This document shows, piece after piece, positions 1 to 9,384 of a stretch of 64,000 bases of DNA. The number at the start of each line of letters is the position of its first letter. Position 1 is the first letter of the stretch. Made by a program: the position numbers and the translations under genes. Source of the stretch: Agrobacterium fabrum str. C58 (GTDB lineage Bacteria; Pseudomonadota; Alphaproteobacteria; Rhizobiales; Rhizobiaceae); the NCBI RefSeq assembly GCF_000092025.1, contig NC_003063.2, forward strand, positions 1,989,501 to 2,053,500, in the 5' to 3' direction. The notes under the pieces were generated by a model. That model made no database searches. It was not told the origin of the DNA and saw only the letters and a program-made list of their open reading frames with translations.

Positions 1-657
1 GATACCGTGACCAGCGATTTTTGGCGGGACGCTTCCTGGCTCGATATCGATTCAGTTTATACTTACAGCAATGTCGCGGCGGCGGTGCTGGATCGTTACC
101 GATCTGGACCGAGACGGCCTTTTTTCCTCATCGAAAGCGCCTATGAAGGCGAGAACGATGTCAAGGAGCGGCAGGTTCGTCTCAATGCCTATGGCGCACT
201 GCTTTCGGGAGCGAGCGGTCAGCTCTTCGGCAACAATCCGGTCTGGCATTTTTCCGCCGCCGGGCTTTATGATGCGAAAGACAGATGGCAAAATTCGCTG
301 AACAGCCGCGGCGCTCAAAGCATTACCCATCTCGCCGCTCTTTTCAGCCAACTGGCATGGTGGAAGCTGGTGCCCGATCAGGGGAGCCTGCTGAAAAGCG
401 AAGCTGGCGCATTTGCGGCGCGCGACAGGGATGGGACATTCGCCTTGATCTATCTCGACACGCCTTCCGTTGCGATCGATCTCGACAGTCTGGGGGGCGG
501 CGAGAAGACCCTTCGCTGGTATGATCCCTCGAACGGACTTTACATCGAACCCACCGAGCGTCTGGGCCGCAGCGGCCTTCGCAACGTGACGGTGCCTGCA
601 TCGGCGAATGCATCCGGCTTTCAGGACTGGATCGCCGTTCTCTCCGCGCAGGAATGA
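1..657 (+). CDS. GH140/DUF4038-like glycoside hydrolase, 3' end only
   Basis: The reading frame is open to the left edge, so only the C-terminal ~218 residues are present and the true start lies outside the window. A segment reading PFFLIESAYEGEN, with candidate acidic catalytic residues, is followed by a stretch typical of DUF4038/apiosidase-like (GH140) TIM-barrel enzymes. The last ~90 residues (ALIYLDTPSVAIDLDS, then RWYDPSNG) resemble the small beta domain that follows the catalytic domain in this family (annotated as putative collagen-binding, PF12904). Its position at the head of a polysaccharide locus suggests it trims or degrades the glycan made here. Family assignment is by remembered pattern; the substrate is unknown. 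Confidence 0.7.
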   Translation, partial: DTVTSDFWRDASWLDIDSVYTYSNVAAAVLDRYRSGPRRPFFLIESAYEGENDVKERQVRLNAYGALLSGASGQLFGNNPVWHFSAAGLYDAKDRWQNSLNSRGAQSITHLAALFSQLAWWKLVPDQGSLLKSEAGAFAARDRDGTFALIYLDTPSVAIDLDSLGGGEKTLRWYDPSNGLYIEPTERLGRSGLRNVTVPASANASGFQDWIAVLSAQE

Positions 658-911
658 TCGTTCCCGAGCTGCGGCTCATTGCCGAGTCGTTCATTCGTGG
701 TCACCCGCCGTCAAGGGCCTGAGCGTAGCTCTTTCGATGGTTGATCCGGTTCGGGTGTAGGCAGGGTAGACGTTAATATCGACACCCTCTCCCTTTGGTG
801 GATTCCACACGCCTTTTGCCCGCATACCCCTGAAGGCTGGTGTTTTTTAGGATCGTCAGCAGGCGAGTATCGTTGCAAATGCGCCGCCAAGGTTCAGCGT
901 GGGGATCAAAC

Positions 912-2057
912 ATGTCGGGGATACTCTTCAACACCATCGCTACTTTCGTCCTGTGCGTGTCCTTCATAGTCGTTCTCAGGCGCCTGACCATTGCGTTTCA
1001 GCTTGTGGATCGTCCCGATTCAATCCGCAAACGCCACACCGGCGCCGTTCCGCTTTGCGGCGGCATTGCAATCTTTGCCGCTTTCGCTGTTTCCGCCTTC
1101 GTTGGCGGGTGGAGCGGGGCGCTCGGCATCAACTTCTGGCTCGGACTGGCGGTCATCCTGCTGATGGGCGTCGTTGACGACCGCCGGCCGCTGCCCGCAG
1201 CAGGGCGTCTCGTCATGCAACTGGCAATGGCGATTGCGCTCGTAGGCGGCGCAGATATCGGCTCTCTCTCGGTCGGCGTGCTGTTCACGTCGCATTCGGA
1301 GTTGTTCCTGCCGCTGTTTTTCTTCATCGGCGTTCTCTTCGTGACGGGGCTGGTGAATTCCTGGAACATGCTCGATGGCGTGGACGGGCTTGCCGGCGGC
1401 ACGGCTGGCGTTGCGTTGATCTGGTTGATGATCGTGGCGGTCTTCGCGAACGTCGGCGACATCATCCCACCGCTTGAGGCACTCTCGGTATGCCTATGCG
1501 CCTTTCTGGTGTTCAACATGCGCGGTCCATGGCGCGCACGGGCGAGCATATTCCTTGGCGATGCCGGCAGTACCGCGCTTGGCGCGACAATTGCATACGT
1601 GATCGTCCTGCTTGCAACCACAAGCGTTTCGGTATCCTTTCCGGCACTGCTGTGGATCGTCATCCTGCCGATCACTGATACGCTCAGCCTGATTATTAGG
1701 CGCATCATGCACGGTCGCAGTCCCATGTCGGCCGATCGCTGGCACTTTCATCATCTGCTGCTGGATTACGGTTTCACGCCGGCGGCGGCAACCAACACGC
1801 TGATCGTCATTTCCTTCCTGTGTGGAGGCATTGGTTTTGCCGGGATAAAAGCCGGTGTGCCGGCGGAAGTGATGGCCGCCGGCCTTCTCTTGCCTATTGC
1901 ACTTCACACCGCCTTCGTCCTTGCCGCGACGGGTTATCTCTCGAAAACGCTGCTTCACAGGGGCAATTTCGATCTCTATCGCGAGGTCGTGCGTCTGCCT
2001 GTGGTTGCCAAATCAGTGTCGGAGCCAAGAGCAATACAATCGCCGAATGAAGAGTGA
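912..2057 (+). CDS. WecA/MraY-type undecaprenyl-phosphate sugar-1-phosphate transferase
   Basis: Polyprenyl-phosphate sugar-1-phosphate transferase of glycosyltransferase family 4 (WecA/TagO/RfbU group), 381 aa with about 10-11 membrane segments. It would start glycan synthesis by loading a HexNAc-phosphate on undecaprenyl phosphate at the inner membrane. Visible motifs are RKRHTGAVPLCGG near the N-terminus, NSWNMLDGVDGLAGG (the Mg-binding Asp motif), FLGDAGS, and DRWHFHHLLLDYG (the HIHH-like motif). The ATG at 912 is preferred because it follows a GGGGATC ribosome-binding site; in-frame codons back to 840 look untranslated. It overlaps the next gene by 11 bp, indicating co-transcription. Confidence 0.88.
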   Translation: MSGILFNTIATFVLCVSFIVVLRRLTIAFQLVDRPDSIRKRHTGAVPLCGGIAIFAAFAVSAFVGGWSGALGINFWLGLAVILLMGVVDDRRPLPAAGRLVMQLAMAIALVGGADIGSLSVGVLFTSHSELFLPLFFFIGVLFVTGLVNSWNMLDGVDGLAGGTAGVALIWLMIVAVFANVGDIIPPLEALSVCLCAFLVFNMRGPWRARASIFLGDAGSTALGATIAYVIVLLATTSVSVSFPALLWIVILPITDTLSLIIRRIMHGRSPMSADRWHFHHLLLDYGFTPAAATNTLIVISFLCGGIGFAGIKAGVPAEVMAAGLLLPIALHTAFVLAATGYLSKTLLHRGNFDLYREVVRLPVVAKSVSEPRAIQSPNEE

Positions 2058-2763
2058 TTGTATCATGAAGCCGCCGTGGCCCGGACCGCGCATTCCCCCA
2101 AAGCACTTTACGAATGGACGGCCCTGGCGTTCGCTCGTTTCTCGAAGCGTGAAAACCAACTGGCTGTGGAAACGGAATTCGATTGTCCTCGGTGTCATCA
2201 TCTTGGGTGCAATCGGGCTCTACGGACTGGCGCTCGTTTCGGCGGGATCGCTCCTGGTCGTGGAGGATCCGCCTGCGCAAGCCGACGTCATCGTGGTTCT
2301 GGGCGGTGACGGTCCTCCTCGAGCCGCCCAGGCCGCGAAACTGTGGCACGAGGGAAAGGCGCCGCTTGTTCTGGTGACCGGCTACGGCGATTGCGACTTC
2401 ATCCGCGATATGCTGGTGCGCTCAGGCGTGGATTTCGCTGCGGTCTCGACGGAATGTCTTTCCCTCAGCACGTGGGAAAACGCGACATTCGCCCAGCCTA
2501 TACTGACTGGAATGGGAGCAAAACGCGCCATTTTGGTCACGAGCTGGTTTCATTCCCGGCGCGCGGTAAAGCGCTTCCGGTTCGTCATGCCTCAGATCCA
2601 GTGGATTTCCCTTCCTGCGCAAAGAACCGTGTCGTTGTGGCGGCTCGCCATCAACGGTGACGGGGTGCAGGTGTTCAAGGAGTATGCCAAAGCGCTCTTC
2701 TACGACGTCAGAAGCAGTTTCGTGCGGGATTTGCCTCCGGTTCAGGTGGGGCTCTCGTCATGA
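2047..2763 (+). CDS. YdcF/DUF218-family membrane-anchored protein
   Basis: About 238 aa. One N-terminal membrane segment (NSIVLGVIILGAIGLYGLAL) is followed by a DUF218 (YdcF/SanA/ElyC-like) domain. Characteristic stretches are ADVIVVLGGD, RAAQAAKLWHEGKAPLVLVTG, LSTWENATFA and AILVTSWFHSRRA. These proteins are linked to envelope or lipid-carrier metabolism, but their reaction is not well defined. Start 2047 overlaps the preceding WecA-like gene; a second in-frame ATG at 2065 is possible. The stop overlaps the next start (ATGA at 2760). The context suggests a helper role in polysaccharide export or undecaprenyl carrier handling. Confidence 0.75.
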   Translation: MKSDCIMKPPWPGPRIPPKHFTNGRPWRSLVSRSVKTNWLWKRNSIVLGVIILGAIGLYGLALVSAGSLLVVEDPPAQADVIVVLGGDGPPRAAQAAKLWHEGKAPLVLVTGYGDCDFIRDMLVRSGVDFAAVSTECLSLSTWENATFAQPILTGMGAKRAILVTSWFHSRRAVKRFRFVMPQIQWISLPAQRTVSLWRLAINGDGVQVFKEYAKALFYDVRSSFVRDLPPVQVGLSS

Positions 2764-4037
2764 ATACGCTGCTGGTTTTTTGCCTTTTCGTTGGTGTTAT
2801 CCTGCTCATCTGTTGGGGAATGATCCGCCGGGAGCGAATCTACGAGTTCCCGTTTCTGACGGGCGTCATCACGTTCAGTTTCATCTTGCCGCAGGTTCCC
2901 GGACTGGCGTCGGAACGATTCCTGCCGGAAGGCGCGTTCGCCAGAACCGCGCTGTTCATGATGCTTTGCCTTTTCATGTGCTGGTGGGGTTGGAGGAAAA
3001 CGGCGAAACCCTTTGCATTCTTCCGTATCGATTTCGATGAAACCCGTCTGCTGATCGTCGCAGCCGTTCTCTCGCTCGCCGGCGCCTACTTCTATTTCAA
3101 GCTTAGCCGTCTGCCGGGCGAGTTGACCATTGCGGTGCAAATGACCGGTGTTCCGGTCATGTACATCTTCTTTTCGCGGCTGTTGAGCTACGGTCTGGCC
3201 ATTGCGGTGCTCTGTCTTGCACGGCGATTTTCCTGGCTGGCGCTCGCTGTCCTCGCGTTCGATCTCGTCTTTTACCTGGATCGCATCGTGATAACCGGAA
3301 AGCGCGCCGAAGCGGTGGAACTCATCATGATGTTCGCGCTGGCATGGTGGTTTTACAAGGGATGGGCGATCCCGCGCATCTTCGTGATCATAGCGCTCTT
3401 CCTTGGCACTTTGTCGATGAACAGCATGGGTGACTACCGCGCCATTACCAAGGCCAACGATGCGCCCGTCTGGGATGACATCAAGAGGATCGATTTCGTC
3501 GGCAATCTTGAAAAAGTCTTCCGGGACGGCGGTGACGAGATGCGCAATGCGATCATGCGGATCGACAACACCGCAAACACCCTGCAATTCGACTATGGCA
3601 AGTTCCATTGGAACAGGCTGGTGTTCAACTTCGTGCCGGCGCAGCTCGTGGGCGTGGAGGTCAAGCAATCCTTCATGCTGCCGGTGCCGGTTCAATCGCG
3701 CGACTACAATCCCGTCCTTGGCACGACCGAAACCGGAATGGCGGATGCGTTCGGGTCCTTCTGGTATCTGGGAGCATTCAAATTTTTCCTGCTCGCCTAT
3801 CTGGTGCGCCGGATCTGGGTGACCGCGAACACGGGCGAGTTCGCTGCGCAATTCACCTATCTGTTGTCGATCGTACCGTCCATGCATGCGATCTCGCATC
3901 AGACCGACTGGGTTCTCATGGTCTGGGTGCATATGCTGATGTTTGCAGCGCCGGCGCTGGCATTTGCCGTCATACCCGCGCGCGTGCAGCAGCGGCGATA
4001 CGCGATACCATCTTTGACGTCTCAGGCCGGAGGGTAG
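2760..4037 (+). CDS. Polytopic membrane protein, Wzy-like polysaccharide polymerase candidate
   Basis: 425 aa, strongly hydrophobic, with roughly ten predicted transmembrane helices and one long hydrophilic loop at about residues 225-320 (NSMGDYRAITKANDAP through TTETGMADAFGSFWYLG). Topology, size and position between an initiating transferase and glycosyltransferases fit an O-antigen/EPS polymerase (Wzy) or a related oligosaccharide-repeat membrane protein. No diagnostic motif is conserved enough to decide. It starts at an ATGA overlap with the upstream gene and ends 3 bp before the acetyltransferase start, so it is inside the same operon. Confidence 0.6.
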   Translation: MNTLLVFCLFVGVILLICWGMIRRERIYEFPFLTGVITFSFILPQVPGLASERFLPEGAFARTALFMMLCLFMCWWGWRKTAKPFAFFRIDFDETRLLIVAAVLSLAGAYFYFKLSRLPGELTIAVQMTGVPVMYIFFSRLLSYGLAIAVLCLARRFSWLALAVLAFDLVFYLDRIVITGKRAEAVELIMMFALAWWFYKGWAIPRIFVIIALFLGTLSMNSMGDYRAITKANDAPVWDDIKRIDFVGNLEKVFRDGGDEMRNAIMRIDNTANTLQFDYGKFHWNRLVFNFVPAQLVGVEVKQSFMLPVPVQSRDYNPVLGTTETGMADAFGSFWYLGAFKFFLLAYLVRRIWVTANTGEFAAQFTYLLSIVPSMHAISHQTDWVLMVWVHMLMFAAPALAFAVIPARVQQRRYAIPSLTSQAGG

Positions 4038-4040
4038 ACG

Positions 4041-4649
4041 ATGCGCTCACGATACGACGATCCCGGTTTCCAGCATACAACGACGCCCCTGCCGCGTTTC
4101 GGAGGTCCGACCTTTGCACTGAATTTGCGGTTGAAACGGCTGGTCTGGATGATCGTCTGGCGGCTTCTCGCCAGCTGGACGCCGCCGCCGATGCGCCGCT
4201 GGCGCAATTTTCTCCTGCGCAGTTTTGGCGCACGCCTGCATGCCACGGCAATGGTGTATTCGAGCGCGATCGTGTGGTGGCCCGGGCACCTCGTCATGGA
4301 GCGTCATTCATCTCTCGGACCTGGCGTGATCTGCTACAACGTCGACATGATCACCATCGGCCAATTTGCCTCGGTCTCGCAACGGGCCCATCTGTGCACC
4401 GGATCGCATGACGTTCAGGATAGCGCGTTTCCCCTCGTGACGCGGCCGGTGGTGATTGAGGAGGATGCCTGGGTGGCTGCGGAAGCCTTCGTCGGGCCCG
4501 GTGTCGTGATCGGCAGGGGGGCCGTGCTCGGCGCGCGCGCCGTCACCGCGAAGTCACTGGAGCCATGGACGATTTATGTCGGCAATCCGGCAAGGGCGGT
4601 TGGCTCCCGCCGTCAGGAGGCGGCGGCCTCCAATGCACTCAGCCGATAA
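4041..4649 (+). CDS. WcaF-like hexapeptide-repeat acetyltransferase
   Basis: 202 aa. The N-terminal ~80 residues resemble colanic-acid acetyltransferase WcaF (RLVWMIVWRLLASWTPPPMRRWRNFLLRSFGA). A left-handed beta-helix of hexapeptide repeats follows (SSAIVWWPGHLVM, SSLGPGVICYNVDMITIGQFASVSQ, then VGPGVVIGRGAVLGARAV). A histidine in CTGSHDVQD is the likely catalytic base, by analogy with the family. It would O-acetylate the exopolysaccharide repeat in the cytoplasm. It is the last gene of the plus-strand run, and its 3' end overlaps the convergent glycosyltransferase by 37 bp. Confidence 0.85.
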   Translation: MRSRYDDPGFQHTTTPLPRFGGPTFALNLRLKRLVWMIVWRLLASWTPPPMRRWRNFLLRSFGARLHATAMVYSSAIVWWPGHLVMERHSSLGPGVICYNVDMITIGQFASVSQRAHLCTGSHDVQDSAFPLVTRPVVIEEDAWVAAEAFVGPGVVIGRGAVLGARAVTAKSLEPWTIYVGNPARAVGSRRQEAAASNALSR

Positions 4650-5788
4650 CCCTCGAGCGTGGCATGGGCAATGGCCGGCCAGGTGAATTTCTCCAGCACA
4701 AGCCGGCGGCCGTTTTCGCCCATCGTTCTTGCCCTGGCCGGGTTGCCGAGCATGCTTGCCAACGCCTTCGCAACCTCGGCCGCGTCAACCGAGACGATAA
4801 GCCCAGCATCGGCAGAACCGACTTCGGGAAAGTGACACTGGTCGGTGATCACCACAGGCGTGCCGCAGGCGAGCGCTTCTGTTATCGCCATGCTGAAACC
4901 TTCCTGTCTGCTTGGCAGGCAGAAGCAGTCGGCATCGACCATGGCTTCGAGCTTCGCCTTGCCGTAAATGGCCCCGACCATGAAAACGCGGTGCCGGATG
5001 TTCAGTTTCTTGACCAGATGCATGAAGTGGCCCTCTGCGCCGCCGGGGGGACCTGCGACGACGAGATCAACGTCGACATAGGTTTCACAGATAGCCGCAA
5101 AGGCCGAGGCAAGAATGTCGATACCCTTTTTGATGTGCAGGCGTGACAGGAACAGAATGTAACGCCTGCCGTGCGCGAGGGCGATTTTCTGCCTGAAATG
5201 TCCGCGGGCCGGCAGGGGGTCGAATTCCTCGGCAAAAACACCGTTTGGTATGATCAGATTCCGTGCCTGAAAATTCAGCGTTTCTACGGCCGCCATCTCA
5301 TCGACGTTGAGCAGATGCAGGAACGCAGCCTCGTTCAGCATCCTGCGATAGCAGAGCATCAAGGCGATCTTCTTTTTCCACGATCGCTGCCCAAGGCTCC
5401 AGTGATCCAGCATGCCGGCCGGGCAAATGCAGTAGGGTACGCCGGCAGCGCGGGCGAGCTTGGACGCATAAAGCAGAAATGGCTCCCACACGCCGTGAAT
5501 ATGCATGAAGGAGGCATCCTTCAGCAGGGCTTTCAGCATGCGCCGTCCCCTGAAGCAGAACAGTGTCTCCAGCCTCCCGGCCGGCGGCAGGAGATGCCAG
5601 TGAATATTCTCGAAATGCGGAATGCTGCGGCCGATTTCCTTGACCTGCGCCTCGATGGCGGCGTCGCCATAGCTGACTATATTCACATCCAGACCCAGTC
5701 CGGCCTGTGCAGCGGCAAGGCGCATCGCAACGGCCTGCAGCCCGCCATGTTTGGGATCAATCGAAGCGATGACATGGATGATCTTCAT
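4613..5788 (-). CDS. GT4-family glycosyltransferase (third of three)
   Basis: 391 aa, GT-B fold. The N-terminal Rossmann half begins MKIIHVIASIDPKHGGLQAVAMRLA with the Gly-rich acceptor loop. The C-terminal half has RYILFLSRLHIKKGIDIL and the E-x7-E region SRQEGFSMAITEALACGTP, which binds the nucleotide-sugar. It is predicted to transfer a hexose to the lipid-linked repeat at the cytoplasmic membrane face. The start at 5788 is chosen because its ATG overlaps the TGA of the upstream glycosyltransferase; a 14-codon in-frame extension is likely untranslated. Donor and linkage cannot be read from sequence. Confidence 0.88.
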   Translation of the reverse strand: MKIIHVIASIDPKHGGLQAVAMRLAAAQAGLGLDVNIVSYGDAAIEAQVKEIGRSIPHFENIHWHLLPPAGRLETLFCFRGRRMLKALLKDASFMHIHGVWEPFLLYASKLARAAGVPYCICPAGMLDHWSLGQRSWKKKIALMLCYRRMLNEAAFLHLLNVDEMAAVETLNFQARNLIIPNGVFAEEFDPLPARGHFRQKIALAHGRRYILFLSRLHIKKGIDILASAFAAICETYVDVDLVVAGPPGGAEGHFMHLVKKLNIRHRVFMVGAIYGKAKLEAMVDADCFCLPSRQEGFSMAITEALACGTPVVITDQCHFPEVGSADAGLIVSVDAAEVAKALASMLGNPARARTMGENGRRLVLEKFTWPAIAHATLEGYRLSALEAAAS

Positions 5789-7068
5789 ATCGTGTTGTTC
5801 CCCAGGTATCGCGCCTCTTCCGTCTGGCAAAGACCCACGGATCCCGCCAGATGCGGCCCGGACAGGACAGCAAGAAGCCGCTCGCCATATGACTCCACGG
5901 TATGTTCGGCCGCGCGCAGGAGCGCGTTGGCGGACATGCTCCGCATCAGCTCGGGATTGCCGGCAAGCGCACGCACCGCAGTGGCGATAGCCTCGGGATC
6001 GCAGACGGGAACGATAAAACCTTCGATGCCATCGCGAACCACACTGCCGGTGTTTTCGGTCGTTATAACCGGCAGGCCCGCTGCCAGCGCTTCATAGACG
6101 GCGGTCGCGGACCCCTCGCAGAGCGACGGCAGCAGGAAGACGTCTGCCCACCGAAACTCCTCGGCGATCTGCGAGCGCGGGACGATCCCTCTCAGCTCGA
6201 CCCATTGTGAAATCTGCTGCTTGACGTCATCGGCTAAGCGAACGCGGCCCGCCATCCGGAAACGGGCGCTACCTTCCATCAACCGGGAGGCTTCCACGAC
6301 ATAGGGCGAACCCTTGCGCAGACCGACTTCGCCCACGGTCAGAACCCTGATTGGCCCCGGCATGCGTGCTGGCCGGTTATTGGCAACCGCGGCATTGACC
6401 CCGTAGGGTACGACGACACACCGGTCTTCCGGCCCGCCACAGGCTACGACGTTCTTGCGGACAAACTCCGACGGGCAGACAATGACATCCGCCAGACGCC
6501 ACTCGGCTTTCTCCCGTTCGGCGAAGAGACGCGCATGCGGATTCTCCTGTACAGGACCTGCCCATGCGGGAAACCGCTTCATTTCCTGATTGAGAAGCAT
6601 TTCGACGACATCGCGTGGGGCGATCATCTGCTCGACTGCGGTCCACAGCCCCTGCTGTTTTGCCGCCTGCATCTGTTCGAGTGCGTCGCCGCTGAAAGCG
6701 TAAAGCCCGGCTGCGCCATGGAAGCCGCGCCGGGCGACCATTTCGGAGAAAATCGACCCGGCCCAGATCGCGTGAGAGGTTTCTTCCACAACGTCTTTCG
6801 CGCGCATGTGACGCAGCACGGAACGGAGGCCGAAGTTGGAAAACACCGTCGTCAGCGCTGTTGGCACGCCTTTGGGCAGCCGGCCGGCCAGCCGTTTGAC
6901 AGGTGCGGGGTAAAGGGTCGCCGGAAACGAATTGACGATCCGGGGCCAGCCTTTCGTAGCGCAAATATCCGTGTAAAAATGCGCAAGGCGGCCAGCGGAT
7001 GCGAATATCCTCGGCACGGCATAATGCATGCGGGCGCCGAGCTGGCTGACGACGACTTTGTCTTTCAT
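5785..7068 (-). CDS. GT4-family glycosyltransferase (second of three)
   Basis: 427 aa. The N-terminus MKDKVVVSQLGARMHYAVPRIF fits a GT-B acceptor domain. The C-terminal donor domain shows RVLTVGEVGLRKGSPYVVEA and the Glu-rich motif LCEGSATAVYEALAAGLPV. The start at 7068 is set by a 4-bp ATGA overlap with the upstream glycosyltransferase stop; longer in-frame upstream codons are not supported. The same overlap occurs at its 3' end, so the three genes form one translationally coupled minus-strand unit. The sugar donor is unknown. Confidence 0.87.
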   Translation of the reverse strand: MKDKVVVSQLGARMHYAVPRIFASAGRLAHFYTDICATKGWPRIVNSFPATLYPAPVKRLAGRLPKGVPTALTTVFSNFGLRSVLRHMRAKDVVEETSHAIWAGSIFSEMVARRGFHGAAGLYAFSGDALEQMQAAKQQGLWTAVEQMIAPRDVVEMLLNQEMKRFPAWAGPVQENPHARLFAEREKAEWRLADVIVCPSEFVRKNVVACGGPEDRCVVVPYGVNAAVANNRPARMPGPIRVLTVGEVGLRKGSPYVVEASRLMEGSARFRMAGRVRLADDVKQQISQWVELRGIVPRSQIAEEFRWADVFLLPSLCEGSATAVYEALAAGLPVITTENTGSVVRDGIEGFIVPVCDPEAIATAVRALAGNPELMRSMSANALLRAAEHTVESYGERLLAVLSGPHLAGSVGLCQTEEARYLGNNTI

Positions 7069-8318
7069 GGCGAAATACCTTGAGCGAGATGTGGCCTGGA
7101 AGGCTCGACAGTCTGCAGCCCGGCAATCAGCGCCGCCCAGGCATCTGCCGCCTTTTCTCGGGAATAATCGGTACAAAGCAGCCGCCTTGCCGCATCACCC
7201 ATGGCTTTCGTGGTATCCGGGTCATCGCAAAGCTCCTCGATGATGCCGGTGAGCTTATCGGTCTCGCCAATTTCGACGTTGCTGCCGCATCTCTTGGCTC
7301 TGAGAATGCGGGGTACCTCCCCATCCGGATCGCCGATGAAGATCGTCGGCCTCCCGGCTGCCATGATGCCGTAGAATTTGCTTGGAATGATGCAGTGTTC
7401 GAGCTCCGGCAGCAGTGAGACAAGATGCACGTCCGCAACGCTCAGACTTTCAGCAAGGTTCTCAACGGGCTGCAGCGGCTTGAAGATGACGTTCTGAAGA
7501 CCCAGATCCTGAACGACAGTCTTCACAGCCGCGTGCTGGTGTCCGCCGCCAATCAAAAGGAACCGGATATCCGGCCGGTGCTCGAGACGTTTCGCCGCTG
7601 CAAGCATTGTGCCGAAATCATGCGCGCGCCCGAAGTTTCCTGAATAGCCGACGACAAAGACATCCTGCAATCCCCACGCCTTCCGCAGGCTGTTGCCTTC
7701 GGGCAAGACAGGATAGATTTCCTCGCCATCCGACCAGTGATGCAGAACGCTGACGCGATCCTTTGCAATGCCTTGCGTGAAGAGGAATTCCGCCATCTTT
7801 TCGGTAGGGCAGACGACCATGCCGGGGGATCGCAGAGACCAGTTGCGCGCCCGCGTCAGCCATGGCGCAAGCCACCGTGCGCGTTTCCGGAAAAATCCAA
7901 GCTCGATCGCAGTCTCAGGAAAAAGATCCATGATCCAGTTCACCATGAGTGCGCCCTTGAGGCGGATCGCGATGCTGCTCATGACGGAGAGAAGCGGAGG
8001 ATCGGTGCAGACAATGACCGTATCCGTCGCCCGAACGTTGCGCAGAAGCCAGGCGAATGCCAGCACCTGAAAAAGAAGATAATCAATGCTCCGGCGCATG
8101 AGGTTGTGCCGGCCGAAACGACCGCTCGACAGCCGCTGGATATGGATACCCCGAACTGTCTCGGTTGCGGGCAATACGCTGCCAGGATGATTGTGTATTT
8201 CGCGACTTGTAACGACAGTCACATTCATTCCGCGCTGCGCCATCGACATGGCGAGCGACGATATCATCCGGCTCGTTGCCGACTGGTCGGGGAAACCGTA
8301 TCTGTTCAGGAAGATCAT
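7065..8318 (-). CDS. GT4-family glycosyltransferase, WbuB-like (first of three)
   Basis: 417 aa. It begins MIFLNRYGFPDQSATSRMIS, typical of WbuB-like GT4 enzymes with an N-terminal acceptor domain that carries hydrophobic membrane-associating stretches (SIDYLLFQVLAFAWLL). The donor domain shows FVVGYSGNFGRAHDFGTML and IPSKFYGIMAAGRPTIFIG. The start at 8318 is preferred because a purine-rich GGAGGAAGGAAAAAG stretch lies just upstream; ATG codons at 8363 and 8432 are alternatives. It is first in the three-gene minus-strand unit and would be read from a promoter in 8319-8705. Confidence 0.86.
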   Translation of the reverse strand: MIFLNRYGFPDQSATSRMISSLAMSMAQRGMNVTVVTSREIHNHPGSVLPATETVRGIHIQRLSSGRFGRHNLMRRSIDYLLFQVLAFAWLLRNVRATDTVIVCTDPPLLSVMSSIAIRLKGALMVNWIMDLFPETAIELGFFRKRARWLAPWLTRARNWSLRSPGMVVCPTEKMAEFLFTQGIAKDRVSVLHHWSDGEEIYPVLPEGNSLRKAWGLQDVFVVGYSGNFGRAHDFGTMLAAAKRLEHRPDIRFLLIGGGHQHAAVKTVVQDLGLQNVIFKPLQPVENLAESLSVADVHLVSLLPELEHCIIPSKFYGIMAAGRPTIFIGDPDGEVPRILRAKRCGSNVEIGETDKLTGIIEELCDDPDTTKAMGDAARRLLCTDYSREKAADAWAALIAGLQTVEPSRPHLAQGISP

Positions 8319-8705
8319 CCTCACGCTTTTTCCTTCCTCCAAGTGCGCCGTCTGAAGAAGCATTCTTGGCGAGGTGAAAACGAGCGGCAAGCTGGTCGTA
8401 AGGACTAGTGGGCTCACGATACGGAGTGGCAAATACTCCCAAGTTGGCGCCTTACTATCCTTTTGGTAGCCGAAACGCAGATGACGCCCTTATGGGTTAG
8501 AAGATCCATAAAATGCCAGCCAATGAATGGCAGGAGGCGGTTGACTTGGATCGCGCGCTGGCTGCGCTGGCATAGCTGGACGTCTGCGATCTTCTGCGGC
8601 ACGCCATTGCCTGGAACCGAGAATTTCAAGTCGGTTCAGCCAACGGCTGAGGAACGAAGGGGGCGCAAACGCGACTGCTACTTTTTTACCAGCAATCCGC
8701 TGCCG
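8319..8705. other. Intergenic region upstream of the glycosyltransferase unit
   Basis: About 390 bp between the glycosyltransferase operon start and the end of the Lrp/AsnC gene, both on the minus strand. No protein-coding frame here is convincing. It should contain the promoter of the glycosyltransferase unit and the end of the regulator transcript. No clear terminator hairpin or recognised operator was found by eye. Confidence 0.4.
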
Positions 8706-9224
8706 CTATCTTGCCGGTACGCGGCCGGTGCCGGTCGCTTCCATTGATGGAGGTTCGGGATCGGGTACGACTGATAATGTGTGTTTGAGACATTTGAGTG
8801 CGAAACAGGATCGGGAGTGGCGTACACCCTCGATCTTGTAGAGCTTCCGGCGCAGAAACTGCTCGTAGCCCGCGGTTCCCGCCACGGCCACCTTGATGAG
8901 GTAATCATATTCACCTGTTGTCAGATAGGCTTCCAGCACCTCCGGAAGAGCGGCCATCGCTTCCCCGAAGCGTTCCAGAACCTCGTCGTCGTGGCGCTCC
9001 AGCATCACCTCGATGATAACAGTTTCGGTCAGTCCGAGCTTGGCCTGATCGAGAATGGCGGTGTAGCCGCGAATGACGCCTTCGTCTTCCAGTCGCTTGA
9101 CCCGCTGCCAGCAAGGACTGGGCGACAGTCCCACCTTTTCCGAAAGCTCCGCATTGCTCAACCTGCCGTTCTCCAGCAGGGTGCGCAATATCTTGCGGTC
9201 AATTCTGTCCAGCGGTTTCGTCAT
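8706..9224 (-). CDS. Lrp/AsnC-family transcriptional regulator
   Basis: 172 aa. The N-terminal winged helix-turn-helix (LDRIDRKILRTLLENGRLSNAELSEKVGLSPSPCWQRVKRLE) is followed by a RAM/AsnC ligand-binding domain (LPEVLEAYLTTGEYDYLIKVAV), which usually binds amino acids or related small molecules. The start at 9224 follows a GGGGAGACCGGG site; an in-frame ATG at 9317 lies too far upstream of it. The gene is divergent from the PPC pair starting at 9385, so it probably controls that pair and itself from the 160-bp intergenic segment. Confidence 0.88.
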   Translation of the reverse strand: MTKPLDRIDRKILRTLLENGRLSNAELSEKVGLSPSPCWQRVKRLEDEGVIRGYTAILDQAKLGLTETVIIEVMLERHDDEVLERFGEAMAALPEVLEAYLTTGEYDYLIKVAVAGTAGYEQFLRRKLYKIEGVRHSRSCFALKCLKHTLSVVPDPEPPSMEATGTGRVPAR

Positions 9225-9384
9225 CCCGGTCTCCCCACAATATGTTGCAAAAGATCTGCCGTCACTGCGGCAGCCTGCGAAAGAAATGTTTTCCGACGGG
9301 CGGTTTGGCGATGGCATTCAAAAGCACCTTCCGCTGATTTTTAAGTACCGTACAGCAAGGTACAGGCAGCAGGGAGGAGCAGGC

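Noticed and set aside
2742..3932. 396-codon open frame on the minus strand
   Set aside because: It is the antisense shadow of the Wzy-like membrane protein gene; low-complexity, charged translation without domains.
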